Shown piece by piece: positions 16,333-25,393 of a stretch of 64,000 nt of DNA; position 1 is the stretch's first letter; each line of letters opens with the position of its first letter. This DNA is from Romboutsia_C sp015668195. Lineage in GTDB: Bacteria > Bacillota > Clostridia > Peptostreptococcales > Peptostreptococcaceae. Both the position numbers and the translations under genes were made by a program. The notes below the pieces were generated by a model. It searched no databases, was not told the origin of the DNA, and saw only the letters and a program-made list of their open reading frames with translations. Location: positions 806,001 through 870,000 of the forward strand of contig NZ_JADPFC010000001.1 of the NCBI RefSeq assembly GCF_015668195.1, written 5' to 3'.

Positions 16333-17667
16333 ATGGATAATTTAGAAAGTAGTTGTATACCTGACAATGGAAATTGCTCAGATTCTTTTAAAATAAGAAT
16401 TGTTTTTGAAAGTATTTTAATAGGAGTAGGTGTAGGATTTATAGTTTCCTTGTATAGGTTATGCTCAAAATATGCAGAAAAAATTAGTTTAAATATCTAT
16501 AATTTTATGGCTAACTATTTGGAATATGTAATTTTGGGAATACTAGTGTTTGCTATTATAGGATATATTGTTGGATACTCAGTTGAAAAAAATCCTATGA
16601 TATCAGGTAGTGGTATTCCACAAATTGAAGGATGTTTAAAAGGAAGATTAAAAATAATTCATTCTTTTAAAATTTTAGTAAGTAAATTTGTAAATGGTGT
16701 ACTAGCAATGGGCGCTGGACTATCTCTTGGTATAGAAGGTCCATCTATTCAATTAGGTGGGAGTTTTGCACACGCTATATCTAGACGATTTAAACTAAGT
16801 AAAAAAGAATTTGTATATTTATATTCAACAGGAGCGGGAGCTGGTCTTGCAGCAGCATTTAATGCACCATTTGCTGGAGTTATGTTTATCTTAGAAGAAG
16901 TACATAAAAGTTTTTCTCCAGTACTATTTATAACAGCAGTTGCAGCTTGTGTAAGCTCTGATTTAGTTACATGGATATTTTTTGGAGAAACGCACACTTT
17001 AATAGTTGACAAAGTTTTAAATATGCCAGCTAATTACTACATATCTTTAGTAATACTTGGAATAGTTATTGGTTTAAGTGGTGTTATATATAATAAAGGA
17101 TTACTTAAAACTATAGACATATATTCAAATATAAATACAAAATTAAGATATAAAATGATTATACCTTTTATGTTAGCCATTGTATTTGGCATGTTTTTAC
17201 CTCAAGTTTTAGGTGGTGGGGATAAGCTTATAAATAGTATATTATCTAGTGGACTTACTACTAAGTTAGCTATAATATTATTAATAGGAAAATATATATT
17301 CTCACTTATAAGTTTTGCACCAGGAACTCCTGGAGGTATACTATTTCCTATTTTAACATTAGGTGGATTAGTAGGAATTATATTTGGAAAAGTTTTAGTT
17401 TTAATGGGAGTTATAGATACTTCATATTTAAATAACTTTATATTATTAGCAATGGCAGGGATGTTTACATCTGTTGTCAGAGCTCCTATTACTGGATTTA
17501 TATTAGTATTTGAAATGAGTGGAGCACTTACTCAGCTAGGACCTATTATAGTAGTCTGTGGGGTTGCGTATTTAGTAGCTAATTTATTAAATTGCCCTCC
17601 TATTTATGATTCTTTACTTGAAAATAAAGTTAAAGCTTATGATAAAATTAAAGAAAGCAGTAAATAA
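16333..17667 (+). CDS. ClC-family chloride transporter (probable H+/Cl- antiporter)
   Basis: The 444-residue membrane protein has the three anion-selectivity loops of ClC proteins: GSGIPQIEG (about 95-103), GIEGPSIQLG (about 135-144) and GTPGGILFP (about 333-341). The gating glutamate is present in GIEGP, and a glutamate pair in FILEEVHKSFSP sits where the proton-transfer glutamate of E. coli ClcA lies, which suggests antiport rather than channel activity. There is no C-terminal CBS domain. Start ATG with GAGGTG upstream. ClC antiporters help acid resistance or anion balance. Confidence 0.93.
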   Translation: MDNLESSCIPDNGNCSDSFKIRIVFESILIGVGVGFIVSLYRLCSKYAEKISLNIYNFMANYLEYVILGILVFAIIGYIVGYSVEKNPMISGSGIPQIEGCLKGRLKIIHSFKILVSKFVNGVLAMGAGLSLGIEGPSIQLGGSFAHAISRRFKLSKKEFVYLYSTGAGAGLAAAFNAPFAGVMFILEEVHKSFSPVLFITAVAACVSSDLVTWIFFGETHTLIVDKVLNMPANYYISLVILGIVIGLSGVIYNKGLLKTIDIYSNINTKLRYKMIIPFMLAIVFGMFLPQVLGGGDKLINSILSSGLTTKLAIILLIGKYIFSLISFAPGTPGGILFPILTLGGLVGIIFGKVLVLMGVIDTSYLNNFILLAMAGMFTSVVRAPITGFILVFEMSGALTQLGPIIVVCGVAYLVANLLNCPPIYDSLLENKVKAYDKIKESSK

Positions 17668-17678
17668 TATTTAAATAG

Positions 17679-17710
17679 AAAAAAGCTAAGCATTAAGCTT
17701 GGCTTTTTAT
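17679..17710. terminator. Bidirectional terminator between ClC and FUSC genes
   Basis: Stem AAAAAGCTAAGC with GCTTGGCTTTTT, five-base loop, A-run on one side and T-run on the other, placed between convergent genes. Confidence 0.85.
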
Positions 17711-17768
17711 TTTAGTTTATTTAGCTTTTAATAGTAATTCACTTTGTTTAATGAATAACCTTATTTTA

Positions 17769-19691
17769 TTATAGAGTTTTGTATATAACTTTTGATATAT
17801 CTTTAGATTCTATAGTAGTTTCTTTTAACTCAAGTACATTTATTAATATTAACTTACTCAATCTATCATCTATATTATTTAAGAAATCTATAATATCTTT
17901 TGTAGAAATATCCTTATTTAAAAGCATATCTATATCGTAAAATAAAACTAAGTTATGTGATGAATTTTTATTAGTGTATTTCTTAAAGTTATTTACTAAG
18001 AAACGTAGTTTATTAATAAATATATGTTGCTTATGTACAAATTCATTTAAATCATCTGATAACAAAATATTATTATTAAAATATATCTTTTTATTAAGAC
18101 GTATATTTTGAGTAATTACATCCTTTAAATCATCATTAATAGTTCCATTCACTAATCCTGTATTGTATAACTTGGCAAGTATTTGCTCATTTAAACTTAA
18201 GGAATTCTTAACTTCGTTTTTTGTAACATCACTCATTTTATATGGTAAAATTACTTTGTTTGCATATAGAGCAATTATAGTACCTAAAAGAACGAAAAAT
18301 ATTCTACTGATAGATAGCTCATTTATATTATTACCAATAGATGCTGCTCCTAGAGCCGAAATAGTTGTGCATATCATTTGATACTTATACTCTGTTTGGT
18401 AATTACTGATATATCCAACTATAAGTATAATAAAAGCTCTCATAGAATTATCTGTTACTATAGAGAATAAAATTTCAAATATAATTAATCCAATTATAGT
18501 TCCTAAGATTCTTTCCCTACCTTTAGTTTGTCCAGATTCAAGATAAGGCTGGACAATAGATGATAGACTGAAAACTAACCATTTACCATGTGGTATATTA
18601 AAGAAAGCAACTACAAATACACCAATACTAGTAATTAATGCACCTCTAAATGCAAAAGTAAACTTAAGAGAGTCCTTATTTAAATTATTTTTTAAATCAT
18701 TTAATCTATCAACTGCATTTGATACGAAATACTTTTCACAAACTTCTTTTGAATTTTTTTCTTTTGAAAGTATTAAGTCTTCTTTTAATAAAATTACGCA
18801 ACCTTGTAATTCATAAATTTTGTAGTACTTTGAGTTAGATTTTTCGCTAGCAATTAAGAATTCATCTATTTTAAGTATAACATCATCAACTGTTATATTT
18901 CTATCTATAAACTCATCTATATTACAAAGTAATGCTTTTATTTTATTTAAGATATAAGTAAATTCTTCATTAATTGTATTGTTTTTAACTTCATCTAGTA
19001 TTAAGTTTACACTTTCTAAAAACTGACATATAAATAATGATTGGATTAATGAAACTGGAAGTTCAATATTTTTATCCAATCTTTTATATACATCTGATAT
19101 ATGCTCTTTTAGTGTATCATAAGTTTTAGAATTTAAATTATTTACACTTTCTATACTATCATTATTTATCATTAATACTATTTCTTCATTAATAGACTCT
19201 ATTACCGTTTTAATAGTAACTTTAGATTGCTTTTGTAACTTATTTTTATTTGCAATCATTTGTACTGTCATTATAAAAAGTCCACAAAATATAAGAGATA
19301 CTAATCTAGTAGGCAATTCATTGATGCTAACAGGTGTATAAAGCATAAAGAAATAACCTAGTGTAAAAGCAATATATGTAGGTTTTTTTGTATTATATGT
19401 AAATTGGTATAATATAAAAAATATAATGGCAAAAGTTATAACTAATCCTAAAAAAGCATTAGTTGATGCTAAAAATGAACTAACCCCAAGTAATACTTCA
19501 ATAAATACAAAATATATAGTACTTTTTATTGGTGTTATTGTATAATCAGTACCAAGTAAAGAAAGAGCTGCTGTAATGCCTGCAACTCCAACTAAGGTAT
19601 TAATTTCACCAAATATAGATTTAAAACCTATTATAGCAGCAACTATAACTAAAAACATTATAGTTGTTGAAATTACTTTTTTCTTATCCAT
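17769..19691 (-). CDS. FUSC-family membrane protein (possible aromatic-acid exporter type)
   Basis: This 640-residue protein has an N-terminal membrane block (about 8-150), a long soluble helical region (about 160-340), then a second membrane block (about 345-480) with FAFRGALITSIGVFVVAFF and the FUSC-like segment SGQTKGRERILGTIIGLIIF. A soluble C-terminal tail follows. The R-x-x-GT-x-x-G motif and the doubled membrane layout match FUSC/AaeB-type proteins, some of which export aromatic acids. Start ATG with AGGAGC upstream on the minus strand. Substrate unknown; it is single and divergent from the OmpR-type regulator gene. Confidence 0.8.
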   Translation of the reverse strand: MDKKKVISTTIMFLVIVAAIIGFKSIFGEINTLVGVAGITAALSLLGTDYTITPIKSTIYFVFIEVLLGVSSFLASTNAFLGLVITFAIIFFILYQFTYNTKKPTYIAFTLGYFFMLYTPVSINELPTRLVSLIFCGLFIMTVQMIANKNKLQKQSKVTIKTVIESINEEIVLMINNDSIESVNNLNSKTYDTLKEHISDVYKRLDKNIELPVSLIQSLFICQFLESVNLILDEVKNNTINEEFTYILNKIKALLCNIDEFIDRNITVDDVILKIDEFLIASEKSNSKYYKIYELQGCVILLKEDLILSKEKNSKEVCEKYFVSNAVDRLNDLKNNLNKDSLKFTFAFRGALITSIGVFVVAFFNIPHGKWLVFSLSSIVQPYLESGQTKGRERILGTIIGLIIFEILFSIVTDNSMRAFIILIVGYISNYQTEYKYQMICTTISALGAASIGNNINELSISRIFFVLLGTIIALYANKVILPYKMSDVTKNEVKNSLSLNEQILAKLYNTGLVNGTINDDLKDVITQNIRLNKKIYFNNNILLSDDLNEFVHKQHIFINKLRFLVNNFKKYTNKNSSHNLVLFYDIDMLLNKDISTKDIIDFLNNIDDRLSKLILINVLELKETTIESKDISKVIYKTL

Positions 19692-19921
19692 GTCAAAGCT
19701 CCTTTGTAGTTTGAAAGTTTAATTTTTTATTAATTATACCCGTATTCTTTATACTTAAATCTAGAGTGTTACAGTTTTATCATTAACATATAATGATATT
19801 TTTATTGAACATGATATAGTTTAAACAAAGGCATATATGAATTTGAAAATTTATTTAAAATAATGATATAATTATTTGATAATATAATAAAATGTATAAC
19901 TTATAAAGGGGAAAAATCAAA

Positions 19922-20617
19922 ATGAGAAATATACTAGTAGTAGAAGATGACATTATGTTAAACCATGGAATCTGCTTTAATCTACAAGCAGATGGGTTTA
20001 ATGTAATACCTGCATACAATCTAAAAGAAGGGGAAAATTTTTTTAATAGTAATACTATAGACTTAATAATACTAGATATAAACTTACCAGATGGAAATGG
20101 TTTTGAATTTTGTAAAAAAATTAGAAAAAATTCTAATGTAGGAATACTATTTCTAACTGCATGTGATATGGAATCAGACATTATAAATGGATTTAAAATA
20201 GGTGCTGATGATTATATAACAAAACCATTTAGTATAAATATATTAATGCAAAGAGTAAGAGCTTTGCTTAGACGTTGTAGTAATAAAGAAAAACATGAAG
20301 ATATTCTACTTGAAGGGGAATTTGAATTTAATTTTGAAAAAATGCTAGTAACTAAAAATAAAGTAAATATTTTACTATCACCAATAGAATACAAAATACT
20401 GAAAAAATTAGTAAAGTGTAAAAACCAAATAGTTACAAGACAAGCACTAATAGATTCAATTTGGGATAATGATTCAGAATACATAGAAGAGCATGCCCTA
20501 ACAGTAAATATTAATAGACTAAGAAGTAAAATAGAAGATAAATCGTCTAATCATAAATACATAAAAACTGTATATAAAATGGGATATATGTGGGTTGGTG
20601 AAAAGAATGAAAAATAG
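19922..20617 (+). CDS. OmpR/PhoB-family response regulator
   Basis: The 231-residue protein has a receiver domain (1-118) with acidic residues EDD at 8-10, phosphoacceptor Asp52 in IILDINLPDGNGFEFC and the Lys in YITKPFS. A winged-helix domain follows (about 130-228) with LLSPIEYKILKKL and the C-terminal hairpin IKTVYKMGYMW. The start ATG has GGGGAAA upstream. It overlaps the sensor kinase gene. The pair precedes an FtsX-type ABC exporter, the usual arrangement for antimicrobial-peptide response modules of Firmicutes. Confidence 0.93.
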   Translation: MRNILVVEDDIMLNHGICFNLQADGFNVIPAYNLKEGENFFNSNTIDLIILDINLPDGNGFEFCKKIRKNSNVGILFLTACDMESDIINGFKIGADDYITKPFSINILMQRVRALLRRCSNKEKHEDILLEGEFEFNFEKMLVTKNKVNILLSPIEYKILKKLVKCKNQIVTRQALIDSIWDNDSEYIEEHALTVNINRLRSKIEDKSSNHKYIKTVYKMGYMWVGEKNEK

Positions 20618-21668
20618 CAAAAATATTTTTAGTAACTATTATATAAACTTTTCTATTATATATATAATAATATCAATAATAGCACTTCTTTTAATCCGAC
20701 AACAAACAGAAAGTATTATATATATGTATCCAAACTCTTTTGAGGAAGTTAAAAAAATTAACAATATAAGTTTTTGTTTTCTATTTTTATCATTAATAAT
20801 AGGGATATTATTTATATATATTGTGAGAGTAAATATTATTAAATTTAGTAATGATATTATAGATAATATAGACGCTTTTATATCTGATAAAGAAATAATT
20901 TTAGAAACTAATGATGACACTTTACTATCTAAAATACAAAATAAATTTAAATATATGATAGAAATTATGGAAAATAAAAATAGCAGATACTTAGAGGAAA
21001 AAGACAATATAAAGTCTTTAATAGCTAATATTTCTCATCAAATAAAAACTCCAATAGCCAATATTTCTATGTATAATGAAACCTTAATAAATAGAGAACT
21101 AGATAGAGATAAACAGATAACATTTTTAAAAAATATGCAACAGCAAGTTAATAAATTAGAGTGGCTAGTTAAGTCCCTCATAAAAATGTCTAGGTTAGAA
21201 AATGGAATAATAGCATTAAATATTCAAAGATATAGAATAAGTGATACAATTGCAAATGCACTTAGTGGGGTATATTTAAAAGCAGAAGAAAAAAACATAT
21301 ACATAGATGTAGATATTGATGAAAAATTAGAACTTTATCATGATAAAAAATGGACTAGTGAAGCAATATTTAATATTGTTGAAAATGCAGTAAAATATAC
21401 AAAAGAAAATGGGCATATAAATATAAAATTAGATAAAATGGAGCTATTTACTAAAATAAGTATAGTAGATAATGGTATTGGAATAGATGAAGGTGAGATT
21501 AATCATATATTTAAGCGATTTTATAGAAGTTGTGATGTAATAAACACAGAAGGTGTTGGAGTTGGTCTTTATCTAGCAAGGGAGATTATAAATAAGCAAA
21601 GTGGATATATAAAAGTAGAATCTAAAAAGGATGCAGGAACAACTTTTTATGTATATATGAAAAATTAA
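20607..21668 (+). CDS. Two-component sensor histidine kinase (short sensor)
   Basis: I favour the ATG at 20607, six bases after a GGTG site; TTG at 20595 and GTG at 20598 are in-frame alternatives. The 353-residue protein has two transmembrane helices (about 15-35 and 60-85) separated by a very short external loop. Then come a linker, the H-box LIANISHQIKTPIANISMYN, an N-box IFNIVENAVKYT, the G1 box VDNGIGI and the G2 box GVGVGLYLA. A near-absent external domain is typical of kinases that sense through a partner ABC transporter, which fits the downstream genes. A hairpin at 21685 separates it from them. Confidence 0.9.
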   Translation: MKNSKNIFSNYYINFSIIYIIISIIALLLIRQQTESIIYMYPNSFEEVKKINNISFCFLFLSLIIGILFIYIVRVNIIKFSNDIIDNIDAFISDKEIILETNDDTLLSKIQNKFKYMIEIMENKNSRYLEEKDNIKSLIANISHQIKTPIANISMYNETLINRELDRDKQITFLKNMQQQVNKLEWLVKSLIKMSRLENGIIALNIQRYRISDTIANALSGVYLKAEEKNIYIDVDIDEKLELYHDKKWTSEAIFNIVENAVKYTKENGHINIKLDKMELFTKISIVDNGIGIDEGEINHIFKRFYRSCDVINTEGVGVGLYLAREIINKQSGYIKVESKKDAGTTFYVYMKN

Positions 21669-21682
21669 TATACAAAATATCA

Positions 21683-21712
21683 AGCACTGTTAATTTAACA
21701 GTGTTTATTTTT
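21683..21712 (+). terminator. Terminator after the sensor kinase gene
   Basis: Nine-base arms (CACTGTTAA with TTAACAGTG) with a one-base loop as written, followed by TTTATTTTTG. It suggests that the ABC exporter genes have their own promoter. Confidence 0.7.
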
Positions 21713-21839
21713 GTTAAATATCTCAAAATTGTTATTATTCATATAAACAATATCACAATACTGTGAGGATTTTTAAAATATTTATATGATAACATTTAAG
21801 TAAATAAGATGAAAAAAATTAAAAGGGGATTTTAATTAA

Positions 21840-22529
21840 ATGAAAATATTAGAAAGTAAAAATTTAAAAAAATACTATGGAACAGAAGAAAATATAGTAA
21901 AAGCACTGGATGGAGTTGATATAAGAGTAGATAAAGGAGAGTTTGTTGCTATAGTAGGTACATCAGGGAGTGGTAAAAGTACATTACTACATATGTTAGG
22001 AGGACTTGACAGACCTAGTGAAGGAGAAGTGGTAATTGATAACAATAACATATTTAAAATGAGCGATGAAGAACTTACCATATTTAGAAGACGTAATGTT
22101 GGATTTGTATTTCAAAACTATAATCTAGTTCCTATACTTAACGTTTTTGAAAATATAGTACTACCAATAGAACTTGATGGATGTAAGATAGATAGTGAAT
22201 ATATATATGAAATAATAAACACATTAGGGCTTAGTAAAAAAATAGACGCCTTACCTAACAATTTATCAGGAGGTCAACAACAAAGAGTAGCAATTGCAAG
22301 GGCTTTAGCCACAAAACCATCTATAATACTACTAGATGAACCAACAGGAAACCTGGATAGTAAAACTGAACAAGATGTCCTTGGGCTTTTAAAAGTAACT
22401 AGCAATAAATTTAGTCAAACTATAATAATGATAACTCACAACGAACAAATAGCACAAATGGCAGACAGAATTATAAGAATTGAAGATGGAAAAGTTGTAA
22501 GTAGAGGTGAGAGCCATGCTACGAAATAA
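21840..22529 (+). CDS. ABC transporter ATP-binding protein (MacB/LolD type)
   Basis: The 229-residue protein carries Walker A GTSGSGKST, Q-loop FQNYNLVP, signature LSGGQQQRVAIARAL, Walker B IILLDEPTGNLD and switch MITHNE. It is the ATPase of the FtsX-fold permease whose gene overlaps its 3' end by 14 bases. It is clearly related to the ATPase at 10.0-10.7 kb. Control by the OmpR/kinase pair directly upstream is likely. Confidence 0.93.
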   Translation: MKILESKNLKKYYGTEENIVKALDGVDIRVDKGEFVAIVGTSGSGKSTLLHMLGGLDRPSEGEVVIDNNNIFKMSDEELTIFRRRNVGFVFQNYNLVPILNVFENIVLPIELDGCKIDSEYIYEIINTLGLSKKIDALPNNLSGGQQQRVAIARALATKPSIILLDEPTGNLDSKTEQDVLGLLKVTSNKFSQTIIMITHNEQIAQMADRIIRIEDGKVVSRGESHATK

Positions 22530-25080
22530 CAATCAAGAAATTATAAAAAAGCTAATTAAAAGGAGCTTTAAGGTTAATAAAATTAGAAATACTATATCTA
22601 TTATAGCCATAGCATTAACCACAGTCTTATTTACATCACTATTTACAGTAGGAATATCTATGATGGATGCTTTTAATAGTTATATGATGATGGAATATGG
22701 AACAAGTTCTCACGTACAGATGCAAGATATAGATAAAAGACAGATAGATATAATAAAAAATAATGAAAGTGTAGACAAAAATAGTATAGGTATAGTTAAG
22801 AATATTGATAGTGCTAAAAATCCAGAGTTTTCAACTCAAACTGTAAACTTAGCAGTTTATGATAAACAAAGTGTAAAAAATTCTATACACACAGAAATGA
22901 TAGAAGGGAGTTTACCGAAATCTAAAGAAGATATAGTTATGCCAATAGAAGTATTAGATATGTTAAAACTGCCTCATAAAATAGGTACTAATGTGAGTAT
23001 AGATATTCCAGTAGTTAAAGATGGTGCTTATACTGGAGAAAATAAAACTTATAAGTTTAAATTAAGTGGATATTTCACATATAAGACAGCAACAGCTATT
23101 CCACTTCATGATATGTATGTAAGTGATGATTTTTACAATGAATATAAAAAATATAATGAAATAGGTCCTTTATGTATAAATTTTAATTTTAAAAATGATA
23201 AAAACTTAGAAAAACAACTTGAAGATTTAATTAATGAAATTAAACCATATTCAGGAAAATACAGTGTAAATCCAACATTTTTAGATAATCAAGTAACAAA
23301 TCCTAGTGAATTTATAAAAAATGCTCTTCCAGTAGTTTTATTAGTAATTGTAATACTTACAAGTGGATATCTTTTAATATACAATATATTCTACATTTCA
23401 GTAGTAAAAGATATAAAACATTATGGACTACTTAAAACTATAGGAACATCACCAAAGCAATTAAGAAAATTAATAGTAAATCAGGCTAATAGATTATCAT
23501 TAATAGGTATACCAATAGGACTATTTTTAGGATTTATAATAGGTAAAATATTACTTCCTTTAGCTATGAAATTTACTACTATGTCAGATTTAAAATCAAT
23601 AGACTCAAGCAATATAGCTATATTTATAGGTGCTACTATATTTTCATATGTAACAGTAAGAATATCTTGTATGAAACCTGCAAAGCTTGCAAGTAGTGTA
23701 TCTGAAGTAGATGCTACAAGATATAGCGACAGAGATAGCAATATAAAGAGAAAAGCAAAAAAAGGAAAAAGTGGCTCTAAGATTCATAAAATGGCACTTT
23801 CAAATATGTTTAGAAATAAGAAAAAAGCATTGTTGGTCTTAATGTCTATGTCTTTAAGTTGTATGATATTTTTAAGTGTATCAACTATAATAAGTAGTTC
23901 AGACCCAAAAAGAGCAGCAGAAGGTATGATGGTAGGTGATATAGAAATACAACATGGAGAAGCACAAAACTCAAGGATACATGAAAATATCATACCAATA
24001 GATGAAGAATTTATAAAAGATGTTAAAAACTTAGATGGAGTAAAAAGTGTAGATAGAATATATAAAGACTATCTAGGGCTTGTAGCTTATGAAGGAGCAA
24101 TAAAAGAAGAATTACTAAGCCAACCAATAAATGAAGACCATGTAAAAAGATTTTGGAACGGGTATGATTTTAAAGAAGCTGCAGATACTAACAAAAGCGT
24201 AACATTAGATATAAGTGGAGTATCTTCAGGGAAAATAATTAAAGAAATGATAGAAAATAATATGTTAGATTATTATGGTGAAGGAAATATAATAGAAGGA
24301 AAGTTAGATATAGAGAAATTTAACAAAGGTGGATACATAATAATTAGAGGACATGAAAATAGTAAGATAAAAGTAGGAGATAAAATTAAGTTAAAATACC
24401 TTAAAGGAAATACTATAGAAGAAGGGTATACAGAGAATGAATTTGAGGTAATGGCAATAATTGGTGCAGGGGAAAACTTCAGCATGGATGTATATGTAAA
24501 TGAAGATGACTATAAAAAAATAGTACCAAAAGCATATGTACAAAATGTAGTAGTTAATGTATACAAAAATGTAGGTGAAGTTGAAAAGAGTATAGAAAAA
24601 TTAAATGATAGTTACGCCAATCCATATACTCATATTTCTTCAAAGAGAACATATATAGAAGAAGCTAAGGAAACTCAAGCTATGATAACTACTATAGGAA
24701 TGAGTGGGGTATTTATAATAGGATTAATTGGAGTTTTAAACTTTATAAATACTATGGTAACTAATATAATGTCAAGAAATCAAGAATTTGCAATGCTAGA
24801 AGCAGTAGGAATGACTAAAAAACAACTTAAAAAGATGTTAGTACTAGAAGGTATGTATTATGGAGTTATAATAACCTTTATAAATCTTACTTTTGGTAGT
24901 TTAGCTACTTTTCTAGGATTTAATATTATGAAGCTTAGATACTCTGTATATACTTATCCAATAGAAGCTTTATTAATATGTACAGTGTTAGTACTTTTAG
25001 TAAGTGTAATTGTTCCTTTAATAGTTTATAAAGTAACTTCTAAAGAAAGCATAGTAGATAGAATTAGAGTAAGTGAATAA
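22516..25080 (+). CDS. FtsX/MacB-type ABC transporter permease
   Basis: I take the ATG at 22516, just after AGGTGAG; the GTG at 22507 is part of that site. The 854-residue protein repeats the plan seen at 7.4-10.0 kb: helix near residue 30, extracellular region to about 270, three helices to about 390, a basic linker, helix near 440, a second extracellular region, and three helices from about 730. Coupling motifs HYGLLKTIGTSPKQLRKLI and FAMLEAVGMTKKQLKKML mark both FtsX units. It overlaps the ATPase gene. Probable role is peptide-antibiotic resistance or lipid/peptide extrusion; the substrate is unknown. Confidence 0.88.
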   Translation: MLRNNNQEIIKKLIKRSFKVNKIRNTISIIAIALTTVLFTSLFTVGISMMDAFNSYMMMEYGTSSHVQMQDIDKRQIDIIKNNESVDKNSIGIVKNIDSAKNPEFSTQTVNLAVYDKQSVKNSIHTEMIEGSLPKSKEDIVMPIEVLDMLKLPHKIGTNVSIDIPVVKDGAYTGENKTYKFKLSGYFTYKTATAIPLHDMYVSDDFYNEYKKYNEIGPLCINFNFKNDKNLEKQLEDLINEIKPYSGKYSVNPTFLDNQVTNPSEFIKNALPVVLLVIVILTSGYLLIYNIFYISVVKDIKHYGLLKTIGTSPKQLRKLIVNQANRLSLIGIPIGLFLGFIIGKILLPLAMKFTTMSDLKSIDSSNIAIFIGATIFSYVTVRISCMKPAKLASSVSEVDATRYSDRDSNIKRKAKKGKSGSKIHKMALSNMFRNKKKALLVLMSMSLSCMIFLSVSTIISSSDPKRAAEGMMVGDIEIQHGEAQNSRIHENIIPIDEEFIKDVKNLDGVKSVDRIYKDYLGLVAYEGAIKEELLSQPINEDHVKRFWNGYDFKEAADTNKSVTLDISGVSSGKIIKEMIENNMLDYYGEGNIIEGKLDIEKFNKGGYIIIRGHENSKIKVGDKIKLKYLKGNTIEEGYTENEFEVMAIIGAGENFSMDVYVNEDDYKKIVPKAYVQNVVVNVYKNVGEVEKSIEKLNDSYANPYTHISSKRTYIEEAKETQAMITTIGMSGVFIIGLIGVLNFINTMVTNIMSRNQEFAMLEAVGMTKKQLKKMLVLEGMYYGVIITFINLTFGSLATFLGFNIMKLRYSVYTYPIEALLICTVLVLLVSVIVPLIVYKVTSKESIVDRIRVSE

Positions 25081-25123
25081 ATTATAAAAATGTTTTTTAG
25101 TGAATTAAAAAAGCAAAACATTT

Positions 25124-25156
25124 ATATACCACAACTTAATAGTTGTGGTATTTTTA
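25124..25156 (+). terminator. Terminator after the second FtsX exporter
   Basis: Twelve-base arms (ATACCACAACTA-like stem meeting at AGTTGTGGTAT) followed by TTTTTATAT. Confidence 0.85.
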
Positions 25157-25393
25157 TATAGTATTTGAAATCTTAAATACGTATAATTACTTAAAATTTA
25201 AAGGATAGAAATTGTAAAAATGCTTATATCTTAGTTATTGAGTAAGTGTAAATCATATTAAGAGAATTTTAAAAGAATATGACTAATATTATAAAACTCC
25301 TATATATGATAAAATATAAATTATAAAACTTAAAAAATAGAAGGCTAATATACTAAATATAATAATGGTATTTATATAAATAGGAGAAAAATT
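25157..25393. other. Upstream region of the translation-GTPase gene
   Basis: Gene-free and AT-rich. Tetracycline-resistance genes of this family often have a leader peptide attenuator. I did not find an obvious leader open frame with paired hairpins here. Confidence 0.4.
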
